Of a stretch of 64,000 nucleotides of DNA, positions 35,866-44,816 are shown piece after piece. Source of the stretch: Salinigranum rubrum. Lineage in GTDB: Archaea; Halobacteriota; Halobacteria; Halobacteriales; Haloferacaceae. Position 1 is the stretch's first letter. Every line of letters starts with the position of its first letter. The notes under the pieces were generated by a model, which saw only the letters and a program-made list of their open reading frames with translations, made no database searches and had not been told where the DNA came from. The stretch lies in NCBI RefSeq assembly GCF_002906575.1, contig NZ_CP026309.1, positions 1,736,001 to 1,800,000 of the forward strand, written 5' to 3'. The translations under genes and the position numbers were made by a program.

Positions 35866-37590
35866 ATGCGACTGGAGGACTTCTGGGGCGTCGGACCGAA
35901 GACTGCCGAGCGACTGCGCGACTCGCTCGGCGAGGCTCAGGCGGTCGACGCTATCGAGGCGGCGGACGTTCGACGGCTCGTCGAGGCGGGTGTGACGCGC
36001 GGGCGGGCGACTCGCATCCTCAGGCGGGCACAGGGACAGGCAGGGATGGATCTGCTGGCGACGCGTGACGTTCGGAAGGTGTACGACGACCTGGTCACAC
36101 GGGCCGCCAGCCACGCGGTCACAGCCCACGCGGCCGACAGAATCCGCGTCCTCACCCCGCTGACCGACCGGGAAGAACAGGAAGCCCGGTTGGACGAGGT
36201 TCTGACCGCCCGCGACGCGTGGCGCGCTCTCGACGACGACGGACGAGAGCGCGTCGTCGACGCGTTCGAGGCCTACGACGACGCGACGGCGACGAAACCC
36301 GCGGCCGTTCGCGCCGCGCTCGCGCTCCGCGAGGCGGGACTCGACGGCGAGACGTTCGCGGCGCTCGACGACGTCGACGAGGACCGACTCGCCGACGCGG
36401 CCGACGCGCTGGAGGCGCTCGAAACGGGCGAGGGGGTCGCCACGGGAGCGGACGCCGAACTCGACCGGCTTCGGACGCAACTGGCGGCCGCCGAGGAACT
36501 GGAGGGAAGCGCCTTCGACCTCATCGACCGCATCCGCGAGCGGGGCGTCCGTGACCTCTCGGACTTCCAGAACGCGTTCGTCGAACACGTCGCGGAGGAG
36601 ACCGACCTGACCCGCGGGACGGTGACGGCGGCGACGGCCGACGACGCCGTCGACGCCGCGGACTTCGTCTCCACCTCGCTTCGGGCGCTGGTCGCCGACC
36701 TGCGCGCGCAGGTCGACGAGCGCGAAGAGACGGTCAGAGCCGAGTTGGAAGGGACCGTCGACGCCGTCCGGGACGACGTCGACCGGGCGGTGGCGGCCGT
36801 CGACGACATCGCCGTCGCGCTCTCGCTCGGGCGGTTCGCCGACGCCAACGACCTCACCAGACCGACGCTCGTCGAGAACGGCCTCGCGGTCGACCGGGCG
36901 CGGAACCTCACCGTCTCGAATCCCCAACCCGTCACCTACGGCGTCGGGAGCCACTCGCTGTCGGCGCCGTCCTCGGACCGGGTCGCAGTGCTCACCGGCG
37001 CCAACAGCGGAGGGAAGACGACGCTCTTGGAGACGCTCTGTCAGGTCGTACTCCTCGCCTCGATGGGGCTTCCCGTCCCAGCCGAGCGTGCCGAAGTGGG
37101 ACGGTTCGACGCAGTCGTCTTCCACCGCCGACACGCCTCGTTCAACGCCGGCGTTCTGGAGTCGACGCTGAAGACCATCGTTCCGCCGCTCTCGCGGGAG
37201 GGGCGGACGCTGATGCTCGTCGACGAGTTCGAGGCGATCACCGAACCCGGCCGAGCGGCGGACCTCCTCAACGGTCTCGTCTCTCTCACGGTCGACCGCG
37301 ACGCGCTCGGCGTGTACGTCACTCATCTCGCGGACGACCTCTCGCCGCTCCCCGACGAGGCGCGGATCGACGGCATCTTCGCGGAAGGGCTCACGCCCGA
37401 CCTCGAACTCGAAGTCGACTACCAACCTCGTTTCGGCGAGATTGGGACCTCCACGCCGGAGTTCATCGTCTCACGCCTGGTGGCGAACGCGCGCGACCGC
37501 ACCGAACGACAGGGGTTCGAGGCGCTGGCGGCCGCGGTGGGCGAGGAGGCCGTCCAGCAGACGCTGTCCGATGCCCGCTGGACGAATTAA
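35866..37590 (+). CDS. HhH-MutS-type ATPase (MutS2-related)
   Basis: A 574-residue protein combining an N-terminal helix-hairpin-helix (LEDFWGVGPKTAERLRDSLG, residues about 2-60) with a MutS-family ABC ATPase. The Walker A motif is LTGANSGGKTTLLETLCQ near residue 385. The Walker B is LMLVDEFEAITEPGRAA, and VYVTHLADDL gives the switch His. Between them lie long helical lever segments, like MutS core and clamp regions. It lacks the N-terminal mismatch-recognition domain of MutS1 and the Smr domain of MutS2. It probably binds branched DNA, but this is inference. Expected to act as a dimer. Confidence 0.82.
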   Translation: MRLEDFWGVGPKTAERLRDSLGEAQAVDAIEAADVRRLVEAGVTRGRATRILRRAQGQAGMDLLATRDVRKVYDDLVTRAASHAVTAHAADRIRVLTPLTDREEQEARLDEVLTARDAWRALDDDGRERVVDAFEAYDDATATKPAAVRAALALREAGLDGETFAALDDVDEDRLADAADALEALETGEGVATGADAELDRLRTQLAAAEELEGSAFDLIDRIRERGVRDLSDFQNAFVEHVAEETDLTRGTVTAATADDAVDAADFVSTSLRALVADLRAQVDEREETVRAELEGTVDAVRDDVDRAVAAVDDIAVALSLGRFADANDLTRPTLVENGLAVDRARNLTVSNPQPVTYGVGSHSLSAPSSDRVAVLTGANSGGKTTLLETLCQVVLLASMGLPVPAERAEVGRFDAVVFHRRHASFNAGVLESTLKTIVPPLSREGRTLMLVDEFEAITEPGRAADLLNGLVSLTVDRDALGVYVTHLADDLSPLPDEARIDGIFAEGLTPDLELEVDYQPRFGEIGTSTPEFIVSRLVANARDRTERQGFEALAAAVGEEAVQQTLSDARWTN

Positions 37591-37685
37591 CAGATTTATC
37601 ACATCATGGATGAGCTTTGACCTCTCAGACGAATTGTATTAGATATTAGTAACACTATTCTCGGATATAGTCTATACACGTCCGT

Positions 37686-37692
37686 TTTACTT
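37686..37692 (+). promoter_or_regulatory. TATA-like box in AT-rich upstream region
   Basis: TTTACTT lies about 20-25 nt before the ATG at 37710. The whole stretch 37590-37710 is strikingly AT-rich for this genome. Confidence 0.4.
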
Positions 37693-37709
37693 TACGAAGT
37701 TTTTAGTAC

Positions 37710-37964
37710 ATGGGTCTATTGAGAGATATTGTGAAATCGAGCCCTCCATTCTACGTGAGTTGTGTTCCAGACTGTGACTACGAGGCCGAAGCGCGAGACG
37801 AAAGAACGCTCGTCGAGACGATGACGGCACACATGTGGGAGGAACACCGCCTCCCGGTCGACCCGCTCGACGTCCGCGAGATGGTCCGGCCGACTCACCG
37901 CATCTCACACAGGGAGACGAACGCGTCCCTGTCCGCGGAGAGCCACGTCTCGAGCCGTTCGTAG
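37710..37964 (+). CDS. small Cys/His protein, DUF1059-like
   Basis: An 84-residue protein. PFYVSCVPDCDYEAEARDER, then VETMTAHMWEEHRLP, gives Cys-x3-Cys and His-x4-His in the pattern of DUF1059 small metal-binding proteins. The C-terminal 25 residues are encoded where the DUF7511-like gene ends on the other strand; the two overlap by about 70 nt tail to tail. An AT-rich promoter lies upstream. The metal-binding role is inferred. Confidence 0.6.
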   Translation: MGLLRDIVKSSPPFYVSCVPDCDYEAEARDERTLVETMTAHMWEEHRLPVDPLDVREMVRPTHRISHRETNASLSAESHVSSRS

Positions 37965-38089
37965 TGCGAACGGTCCCGTGGATAGATCGTACAGCGGTCC
38001 GCCCGGTGCTCGTAGCTGACGACGACGCTGTGGAGGTCGAACGAGCGGTTCCTCGGGGTGTCGGTCGTGTCGGAGTGGACGGCCATCAC
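37895..38089 (-). CDS. DUF7511-like small protein
   Basis: A 64-residue protein. The pattern VVSYEHRADRCTIYPRDRSH, then YERLETWLSADRDAFVSLCEMR, matches a small haloarchaeal domain I recall as DUF7511, present in many copies per genome. Start codons at 38089 and 38086 are both possible. Its 3' end overlaps the 3' end of the DUF1059-like gene by about 70 nt. Function unknown. Confidence 0.65.
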   Translation of the reverse strand: MMAVHSDTTDTPRNRSFDLHSVVVSYEHRADRCTIYPRDRSHYERLETWLSADRDAFVSLCEMR

Positions 38090-38293
38090 TCGACGTCTCG
38101 CCGCCGTCCCGCATGAACGCTGCTAAGTCGCGTATATAGACGACGCCACGGATATTGTGAGCCATGGTATCGAGAGACGGTGTCGGACGGCGAGCGGCCG
38201 CCAGCGCGAATCGGGACGACGGATCGGCGTTCTCGCCCCCGTTCGCGACGAAAGTGGCAGTTTGAAGTACCCGGACGGGCCTCCTTTCGTGAG

Positions 38294-38488
38294 ATGGTTG
38301 ACCCGACCTCCGACCTCGACGAGGACGTCGACGAGAGCAACGCACCGACCTGTGCCGTCTGTGAGACGACGCTCATCCGCGACCCGAACCACCACGTCGT
38401 CACCTGGATCGACGACGGACAGATCCAGGTCCGACACTTCTGCAGTCCCGAGTGCCGAGACGCGTGGGACGACGACGAACGCCCCTGA
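38294..38488 (+). CDS. small zinc-ribbon-like protein (DUF7576-like)
   Basis: A 64-residue acidic protein starting at ATG 38294 (MVDPTSDLDEDVDESN). Two Cys pairs are visible: CAVCETTLIRDPNHH and HFCSPECRDAW, spaced as in a treble-clef or zinc-ribbon finger. An upstream frame from 38180 adds a basic leader and is rejected. Function unknown; probably a protein-interaction or nucleic-acid finger. It converges with the helicase gene, 50 nt away. Confidence 0.65.
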   Translation: MVDPTSDLDEDVDESNAPTCAVCETTLIRDPNHHVVTWIDDGQIQVRHFCSPECRDAWDDDERP

Positions 38489-38538
38489 CGGTCGCGTCTC
38501 GCGTTCTCCCGCTTCTTCTCGCGTTCTCACGCTCCGCC

Positions 38539-40928
38539 TCACTCGCGCGCCCAGAAGCGGTCGAGCCCGTACGAGAGCATGTCGGCGCTGACGGGCCGGA
38601 ACTCCTCGCGCTCCGTTTCGGGGAGGAAGCCGCGAACGCTGTCCCACGAGTCGCGGGCGTAGCGTTCGTCGACGAGGACGCGAACGCCGCGCTCGTCGGC
38701 CCCGCGGATGACGCGCCCGAGCGCCTGGCGGGCTTTCCTCACCGCGGGGACGAGCAGTGCGGTTCGAAAGCCGTCGCCGAACGTGCGGTCGTACGCGGCC
38801 CGGAGGGCCGCGGTCCGCGGACTCGACGTATCCACGATGGGGACGCCGCAGACGACGGCCGCCGAGAGGCGGTCGCCACGGTAGTCGACTCCTTCGGTCA
38901 GCGTCCCGCGGAGGCTCGTCACCAGTACCTTCCCGGGGCCGGCGAAGAACTCGCCCTTCAGCGACTCCGTCTCGGCGTCGCCCGATGACTCGTCGACGAG
39001 GACACTCTTCTCGACTCGTTCTCCGAGCCGTTCGGCCATCCATCGCGCCTCCGCGTAGCTCGGCATCCCGACGAGGACGTTGCCCGGCGAGCGGGCCACC
39101 TCGGTGACGGCGTCGACGTACACCTCCCGCGTCTCCGTCTCCGACCCGACCGATCCGCGGTTCTCGTAGGTGTACTTGGGCGCGTCGACGGCGAAGCTCT
39201 CGCGGTTCTCGTCCGGAAACCCCAGTCCGTACGTCCGTTCGACCACCGGACGGCCTCGTTCGGCGAGGTCGTCGAGGCCCGTGACCTGTCGGAAGACGGC
39301 CATCGGTTCGAGCGTCGCGCTCATCAGCACGCCGCCGCCGAACGTCGAGAGTCGGTCGGCGATGGCCTCTCCCGGGAGACAGTTGTGAAGCGCGAGACGG
39401 GCGTTGTAACCGCGGCGCCACCCGGTGGCCGCCTCGTCGTGGGTCCGTTCGAGTTCGATCTCCCGGAAGTAGTTCCCGTGATCGAGCGAGCGCCACGCCG
39501 TGAGCGCTCGTCCCACGGTTGTCACCGCCCGCGTGCGGTCCTCGTCGTCGAGTTCGTTCAGCACGCGGGCGACGACGCTCCCGACGGCTTCGGCGCGCGT
39601 CCACGCGTCGAGGTGACCCGCCTCGCGTGCCCATCGCGTGAGTTCGTCCTCGTCGGTCGACGCCGGGTCCCGAAGCGGCAGTTCGTGGTCGTCGAACGTC
39701 TCGGGCACGTCGTCGAGGGACGCACGCCAGTCGGGGCGCTCGCGGTCGAGATACGCTTCGACGCGACGGTCGAGTTCCTCCCGTAGCGCGCTGACGGCGT
39801 CGCGGACCGACCGGACCTCCGCCAGCGTCACGTCGGCGTCGTCGAACTCCTCGCGGACGAGCCTCGCGTCGTCGGTCCCGCGACCCCCTCCGCTGCTCTC
39901 GAGGCCGGCGTCGTCGAACTCCAGCGGCGTGACGATGCGGTTCAGTTCGCCCAGGGCGTCCCTGAGCGTCGCGTCGCCGACGCCGTCGCTCACGAGGTTT
40001 CGCACCCTCGGTTCGAGCATGTGCGCCTCGTCGCAGACGACGAACGTCGACTCGTCCAAGAGTGCGCCCGTAAACGTCGCTGCCGTCGTCGGGTCGAACG
40101 CGTGGTAGTAGTTGCCGACGACGACTTCGACCTCCGAGAGGAGCGCGCCCATCACCGAGTGCGGACAACTCCCGTGGGAGGCGGCCAGTCCCACGAGCGC
40201 CTCGGTGTCGATGAGGCCGCGGTCGTCGAACGCGAAGGGAATCGCTTCGGCGGGTTCGCCGTCGTCGGGGAGGTCGTCGAGGTACTGCGCGTAGAACGGA
40301 CAGAACTCCGTCCCGTCGTACTCGGGGGTCTCGGGGAGGTACGGCGTCGGCTCCCCGGCGGTTTCGAGGTACCGGACCCCTCCCGACCCCGAATCGGCGA
40401 GCCCCGTCTGCGCCTGCCGCGCCTCCCGTGCGAGCGCGCCGGCGGTCGTCGGCCCGTCCTCCGTCGAGAGGTTCCGCGTCCGCTCTCGAAGTCCCTCACA
40501 GCGCTCGTAGACGTTCGCCGTGTCGATTCGTCCCCGCCGTTCGCGGGCGTAGGGACAGACGTCGGCCTTGCCGACGAGCGTGAGCGCCGAGACTGGCCGC
40601 CACTCCTCGGGGAGGTTGGCGTTGATGGTTCGGACGTCCTCTTCGAACTGCCGGAGTTGCTGTTTGACGCTCGTCAACACCAGCACGCGCTCGTACTCGG
40701 TGTCGGGGTCGCGGACGAGGTCGATGCCGGCGGTGAGCGCCAGCATCGTCTTGCCCGTTCCACAGGCGCCCTCGACCACGGTGAACCCCCGTTGAGGCCG
40801 ACCTCGATGGCCGTCTCGATACCGTCGACCTGCTCGGGGTACGGCGAGTCGTGGCCGAACACCTCCTCCCACTGCACGCTCGCTTCTCGCTCCCCGGCAC
40901 ACAAAGCGGTGTCGCCCTCGCTTGTCAC
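38539..40928 (-). CDS. XPD/DinG-like superfamily 2 DNA helicase (frameshifted)
   Basis: An ATP-dependent 5'-3' DNA helicase of about 795 residues. The start is GTG at 40928. The frame breaks at CCCCC 40786-40790 (plus strand); one extra C joins EVGLNG to GFTVVEGACGTGKTML, which is Walker A. Walker B is FVVCDEAHMLEP. Four cysteines in CPYARERR, YERCEGL, CPFYAQ and GSCPHSV sit where XPD-type enzymes hold a 4Fe-4S cluster. The C-terminal domain has GVLMSATLEPM and the final motif RQALGRVIRGADERG. It probably acts in repair or removal of R-loops. A much larger open frame extending to 41391 is a spurious fusion caused by the indel. Confidence 0.87.
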
Positions 40929-40973
40929 GGGATGGACTGTGCCGGCCTCGTATTTGAACTTCGACCCTCGAAC

Positions 40974-41360
40974 TCAGAGCAGGCTCACCCCGTGGACCAC
41001 GACGGCGAGGTTGTTCGCGAAGACGAGGAGACCGCCGGCGACGAGCAGGCCGAGCCACAGTTCGACGGTCAGCGCGAAGCCCGCGCGGAGTCGCGGTGAC
41101 GTCTCCCGGAGCAGTCGGAGGACAGCCGCGAACCCACCCACGGCGGCGACGACGGCGACGAGGTTCGTGACGACGAGCGCCCACAGCGGCCCCGAGAGCA
41201 GGGAGGCGACGAGCGGGTTCGCCTCGGTGCCGACACCGAATCGGGCGGCGGCACCGAGCGTCGTCAGGAGGTCGACGGTGACGAGGAGGAAGAGCGCGAC
41301 GGTGAGCCAGTCCCAGTACTCCTCGTGGCGGGCACGGGGGCGCGTGCGGGGGACGGTCAT
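40974..41360 (-). CDS. small membrane protein, DUF5658-like
   Basis: A 128-residue protein with four predicted helices. It starts MTVPRTRPRARHEEYWDWLT at the ATG at 41360. The segment DLLTTLGAAARFGVGTEANP with EANP at the end of the first loop is the signature seen in DUF5658 membrane proteins. Function unknown. It lies 45 nt upstream of the helicase on the same strand. Confidence 0.65.
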   Translation of the reverse strand: MTVPRTRPRARHEEYWDWLTVALFLLVTVDLLTTLGAAARFGVGTEANPLVASLLSGPLWALVVTNLVAVVAAVGGFAAVLRLLRETSPRLRAGFALTVELWLGLLVAGGLLVFANNLAVVVHGVSLL

Positions 41361-41463
41361 CGTCCTCGGGTTCGGCCGCACCACATATCAATTTTTGTGA
41401 TTGTAGGTTCGAAGAACACGAACAGCGTCCATGGCGGGCGAGGCAGTCGAAGCGGGCGCGAAG

Positions 41464-42654
41464 TCAGTCGCCGGACGCGTCGGTGTGGCCTCCGCCCGCC
41501 GCGTTCGGAAGCCGTCCAGCGAGCGAGAGCGCGACGAGCGCGGCGACGACGACGACCATTCCCGCGGCGAAGACGCGGAACACGGCGTCGAAGGCGTAGC
41601 CGGCTTCGAGGAGCACGCCGACGACGCCGCTTCCGGTGGCCTCGACGAGGAGCGAGAGGCCGCTGAAGACGGCGTACGTGCTCCCGCGCGTCCCCGCCGG
41701 GAGCGCGCCGAGGACGTACGCGTCGAGCGCCGGGAAGAGGCTGTGGATGGCGTAGCCGAGGAGGACAGAGACGGCGAGAAGGCTGCCGAACCCGCGGGCG
41801 ACGGTGAACGCGAAGACGCACAGAGTGAACGCACAGAGCAGGCCGACGATGTACGGGAGATGCGGGAGGCGGTCGGCGAGTCGACCGCTGATCCAGAAGG
41901 CGGGTACGCCCGCCGCGAAGGTGAGCGTCAGGAGCGTGCTCGCCGTGGTCGCGTCGAGGCTTCGGGCGGTCGTGAGGTAGCCCACGTAGAAGTTGAACAG
42001 CCCCTGCCAGACGAAGCCCGCCGTGGCTATCATCAGGATGCCGGTCCCCATGACGCGCCAGTTCCCGAGCGCGGCGCGGAACGAGCGGTCCATCGATTCG
42101 CTCGGGGCGGACTCGTTTCGAGTGGCGACGACGAGGGCACCGGTCACGAGGAGACAGGCGGCGGCGAGCCCCCAGAACACCGCGCGCCAGGAGGCCACTC
42201 CGAGGACGACGACGACGGCCGTCGGCGCGACGACGGCGGCCAACTGCGCGGCGGTACCGTGGATACCGACGGCCCGCCCGACCCGCTCGGGGAAGAGGTC
42301 GCTGATGAGGGGGACGGCGGCGGCGAAGTACGCGCCGGAGGCCAGTCCAACCAAGAGTGAGCCGAACTGGAGGATACCGACGGTGGGCGCCGTCGCGGTG
42401 AAGCCGGCGGCGACGGCGAGGACGAGGCCCGCGGCGACGACGACGCGCTGTCTCGGCGTCCGCGTGAGGAGGTAGCCGACGGGGAACCGCACGACTCCGG
42501 TCCCGATCCAGACCAGCGAGGCGACGACGCCCACGGCCGCGGGGCCGACGCCGAACGCCGTCTGGAGTTCGGGGAGGAGGGGCGCGAACGCGGTCCGTCC
42601 GAAGTTGACGAGGAAGACTAACCCGAGGAGCGAACCGAAGAGTCGGCGGGTCAC
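41464..42654 (-). CDS. MFS transporter
   Basis: A 396-residue, 12-helix carrier. I choose the GTG at 42654 (TRRLFGSLLGLVFLVNFGRT); longer frames run into the divergent Nnr gene. Loop 2-3 motif: FPVGYLLTRTPRQRVVVAAG. Second half: ISGRLADRLPHLPYIVGLL. The helices FAPLLPELQTAFGVGPAAVG and GLFNFYVGYLTTARSLD resemble the predicted efflux or organic-acid members. Substrate unknown. The promoter region with Nnr is about 120 nt. Confidence 0.82.
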   Translation of the reverse strand: MTRRLFGSLLGLVFLVNFGRTAFAPLLPELQTAFGVGPAAVGVVASLVWIGTGVVRFPVGYLLTRTPRQRVVVAAGLVLAVAAGFTATAPTVGILQFGSLLVGLASGAYFAAAVPLISDLFPERVGRAVGIHGTAAQLAAVVAPTAVVVVLGVASWRAVFWGLAAACLLVTGALVVATRNESAPSESMDRSFRAALGNWRVMGTGILMIATAGFVWQGLFNFYVGYLTTARSLDATTASTLLTLTFAAGVPAFWISGRLADRLPHLPYIVGLLCAFTLCVFAFTVARGFGSLLAVSVLLGYAIHSLFPALDAYVLGALPAGTRGSTYAVFSGLSLLVEATGSGVVGVLLEAGYAFDAVFRVFAAGMVVVVAALVALSLAGRLPNAAGGGHTDASGD

Positions 42655-42775
42655 AGGGGCAGTGATTCCGGTTCGCGGTAAAGCGTTGCGTTCCGGTCGC
42701 CGCACACCGTGTCGTCCGTCGCCAGCCTGCGGGGAGGACACGCCATTTAGGTGCTCCCCGACCGAAGCCCGAAGC

Positions 42776-44218
42776 ATGATAACCGCAAGACGGATGGCCG
42801 CCGTCGACGCCAACGCGGCCGCCCTCGGCGTCCCGCGCAAGCAACTGATGGAGTCGAGCGGGAACGCGGTCGCCCGCGTCGTCCGCGACGTCGCGGGGGG
42901 CGAGGGAGCGGAGATAGCCATCGTCGCCGGTCGCGGCAACAACGGCGGCGACGCGTTCGTCGCCGCGCGCTTCCTCGACGGGTTCGACACCCGAACGTAC
43001 CTCCTGGGCCGCCCCGAGAGCGTCTCGACGGACATCGCCCGCGAGAACTACGACGCGCTCGTCGAGGCCGAGTACGACGTCGAGACCGTGACCGACTCCC
43101 GCGAGTTCGGCCTCGGCGACCCGGACGTGGTCGTCGACGCCATGCTCGGAACGGGCGTGACGGGCGCGCTTCGGGAACCCGAAGCCTCGGTCGCCGAGCG
43201 GATAAACGCGCTCGACGCCACCGTCGTCGCCGTCGACGTTCCCTCCGGCGTCGACGCGGACACCGGCGAGTCCGAGGGGGTCGCGGTCGAAGCGGACCAC
43301 GTCGTCACGTTCCACGACGAGAAGCCTGGCCTGTCGAGCCTCGACTCGAAAGTGCACGTCGCGGACATCGGCATCCCCGCCGCCGCCGAGACGTTCACCG
43401 GCCCCGGCGACCTCCGCTCGCTCACGCGCGACCCCCAGTCGCACAAGGGTGACCACGGCGAAGTGCTCGTGGTGGGCGGCGGGCCGTACACCGGCGCGCC
43501 GGCCCTGGCCGCGGGGTCGGCGCTCCGCGCGGGGGCGGACCTCGTCCGCGTCGCCTGTCCCGAACCGGTGGCCCGCGAGATTCAGGGGTACAGCGAGAAC
43601 TTCATCCTGGTCCCGTTCGAGGGGAGCAGGTTCGCGCCGGACCACGTCGACGACCTGCTCGGGCGGGCGAACGACCACGACGTCGTCGTCTTCGGACCCG
43701 GTCTCGGCTCCGCCGACGAGACGCTCGACGCCGTCGAGGAGTTCCTCGCGCGGTACGACGGGAGAGCGGTCGTCGACGCCGACGCTCTCCAGGTCGTCCC
43801 CGACGTGGAGACCGAGGCGACGCTCGTCTGCACGCCGCACCAGGGCGAGTTGGAGAAGATGGGCGGCACCACCGCCGAAGCGTGGCGCGAGCGGCGGAGC
43901 CTGGTTTCGGAGTTCGCGGGCGACCTCGGGCACACGTTGCTCGTGAAGGGCGCGTACGACGTCGTGAGCGACGGCTCCGAGACCAGAGTCAACCGCACGG
44001 GCAACCCGGGCATGACCGTCGGCGGGACCGGCGACGTCCTCGCGGGCGTCACGGGCGCGCTGCTCAGCACGCAGGACCCGCTCGACGCCGCGGCCATCGG
44101 CGCGTACGCGAACGGCCGGGCGGGTGACATCGTTGTCGACGAGCGCGGTTTCGGCCTGGTGGCGACGGACCTCCTCGAACGAGTCCCCGAGGCCCTGTGG
44201 GGTGAGCGCGATGACTGA
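42776..44218 (+). CDS. nnr: bifunctional NAD(P)H-hydrate epimerase/dehydratase
   Basis: A metabolite-repair enzyme of 480 residues that restores NAD(P)H from its hydrated form. The N-terminal YjeF epimerase domain (about 1-215) has VAGRGNNGGDAFVAARFL and VVVDAMLGTGVTG, with VVAVDVPSGVDADTG. The C-terminal ribokinase-like ADP-dependent dehydratase has KGDHGEVLVVGGGPYTGAP, VFGPGLGS and NPGMTVGGTGDVLAGVTGAL. The stop overlaps the start of moaC by 8 nt, indicating translational coupling. No oddities. Confidence 0.95.
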   Translation: MITARRMAAVDANAAALGVPRKQLMESSGNAVARVVRDVAGGEGAEIAIVAGRGNNGGDAFVAARFLDGFDTRTYLLGRPESVSTDIARENYDALVEAEYDVETVTDSREFGLGDPDVVVDAMLGTGVTGALREPEASVAERINALDATVVAVDVPSGVDADTGESEGVAVEADHVVTFHDEKPGLSSLDSKVHVADIGIPAAAETFTGPGDLRSLTRDPQSHKGDHGEVLVVGGGPYTGAPALAAGSALRAGADLVRVACPEPVAREIQGYSENFILVPFEGSRFAPDHVDDLLGRANDHDVVVFGPGLGSADETLDAVEEFLARYDGRAVVDADALQVVPDVETEATLVCTPHQGELEKMGGTTAEAWRERRSLVSEFAGDLGHTLLVKGAYDVVSDGSETRVNRTGNPGMTVGGTGDVLAGVTGALLSTQDPLDAAAIGAYANGRAGDIVVDERGFGLVATDLLERVPEALWGERDD

Positions 44219-44741
44219 TTCCGAGACGCCGACCGGCGAGGACCCCAGAGAGACCGAGAGGGGTGGGGAACTCACCCACACCGACAGGGAGGGGAACGTC
44301 CAGATGGTCGACGTCGGCGCGAAACCGGACTCGGACCGGCGGGCGGTCGCCCGCGGAACCATCCACCTCCAGCCGTCGACGGTCGACGCCGTCCGCGCCG
44401 ACGACATCGGGAAGGGGGACGTGCTCGCGACGGCCCGGGTGGGCGCGGTACAGGCGGTGAAACACACCTGGGAGACCATCCCGATGTGTCACCAGATTCC
44501 GATCACGAACGTCGACACCGACTTTCAGGTGAGAGACGACCGTATCGTCCTCACCGTCGCGGTCGAGACGACCGGAAAGACCGGCTGTGAGATGGAGGCG
44601 CTGGAGGGGGTGACGACGGGATTGAACGTCGTCTGGGACATGGTGAAAGCCGCCGAGAAGGACGAGAGCGGGCAGTACCCCGACACGCGAATCACGGACG
44701 TCCACGTGGTGCAGAAGGAGAAGCGAGTACGCGAGGAGTGA
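44211..44741 (+). CDS. moaC: cyclic pyranopterin monophosphate synthase MoaC
   Basis: The second enzyme of molybdenum cofactor synthesis, forming cyclic pyranopterin monophosphate, 176 residues. Signature motifs are VKHTWETIPMCHQIPITNVD, TGKTGCEMEALEGVTTGLN and VWDMVKAAEKDESGQYPDT. The start at 44211 overlaps the end of nnr by 8 nt. The first 25 residues are an acidic haloarchaeal extension. No other moa gene is present. The pairing with nnr is a conserved haloarchaeal order as far as I recall. Confidence 0.95.
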   Translation: MTDSETPTGEDPRETERGGELTHTDREGNVQMVDVGAKPDSDRRAVARGTIHLQPSTVDAVRADDIGKGDVLATARVGAVQAVKHTWETIPMCHQIPITNVDTDFQVRDDRIVLTVAVETTGKTGCEMEALEGVTTGLNVVWDMVKAAEKDESGQYPDTRITDVHVVQKEKRVREE

Positions 44742-44816
44742 GCCAGGAGAACGGTCAGTAAGAGGAGAACGTTCATCACGGTGGACCGACGACCGGCGGT
44801 CGAGACCGAGATTGAG

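Noticed and set aside
35836-37425. A 529-codon minus-strand frame opposite the MutS-like gene
   Set aside because: Antisense shadow of a gene with clear Walker motifs; no family features.
38539-41391. A 950-codon minus-strand helicase frame starting at 41391
   Set aside because: The N-terminal 200 residues are shadow of the DUF5658-like membrane gene; the true GTG start at 40928 lies in another frame joined at the CCCCC indel.
41357-44479. A 1040-codon open frame on the minus strand
   Set aside because: It runs antisense through nnr and moaC and out of frame with the MFS gene; composition is that of a shadow frame in G+C-rich DNA, with no domain.
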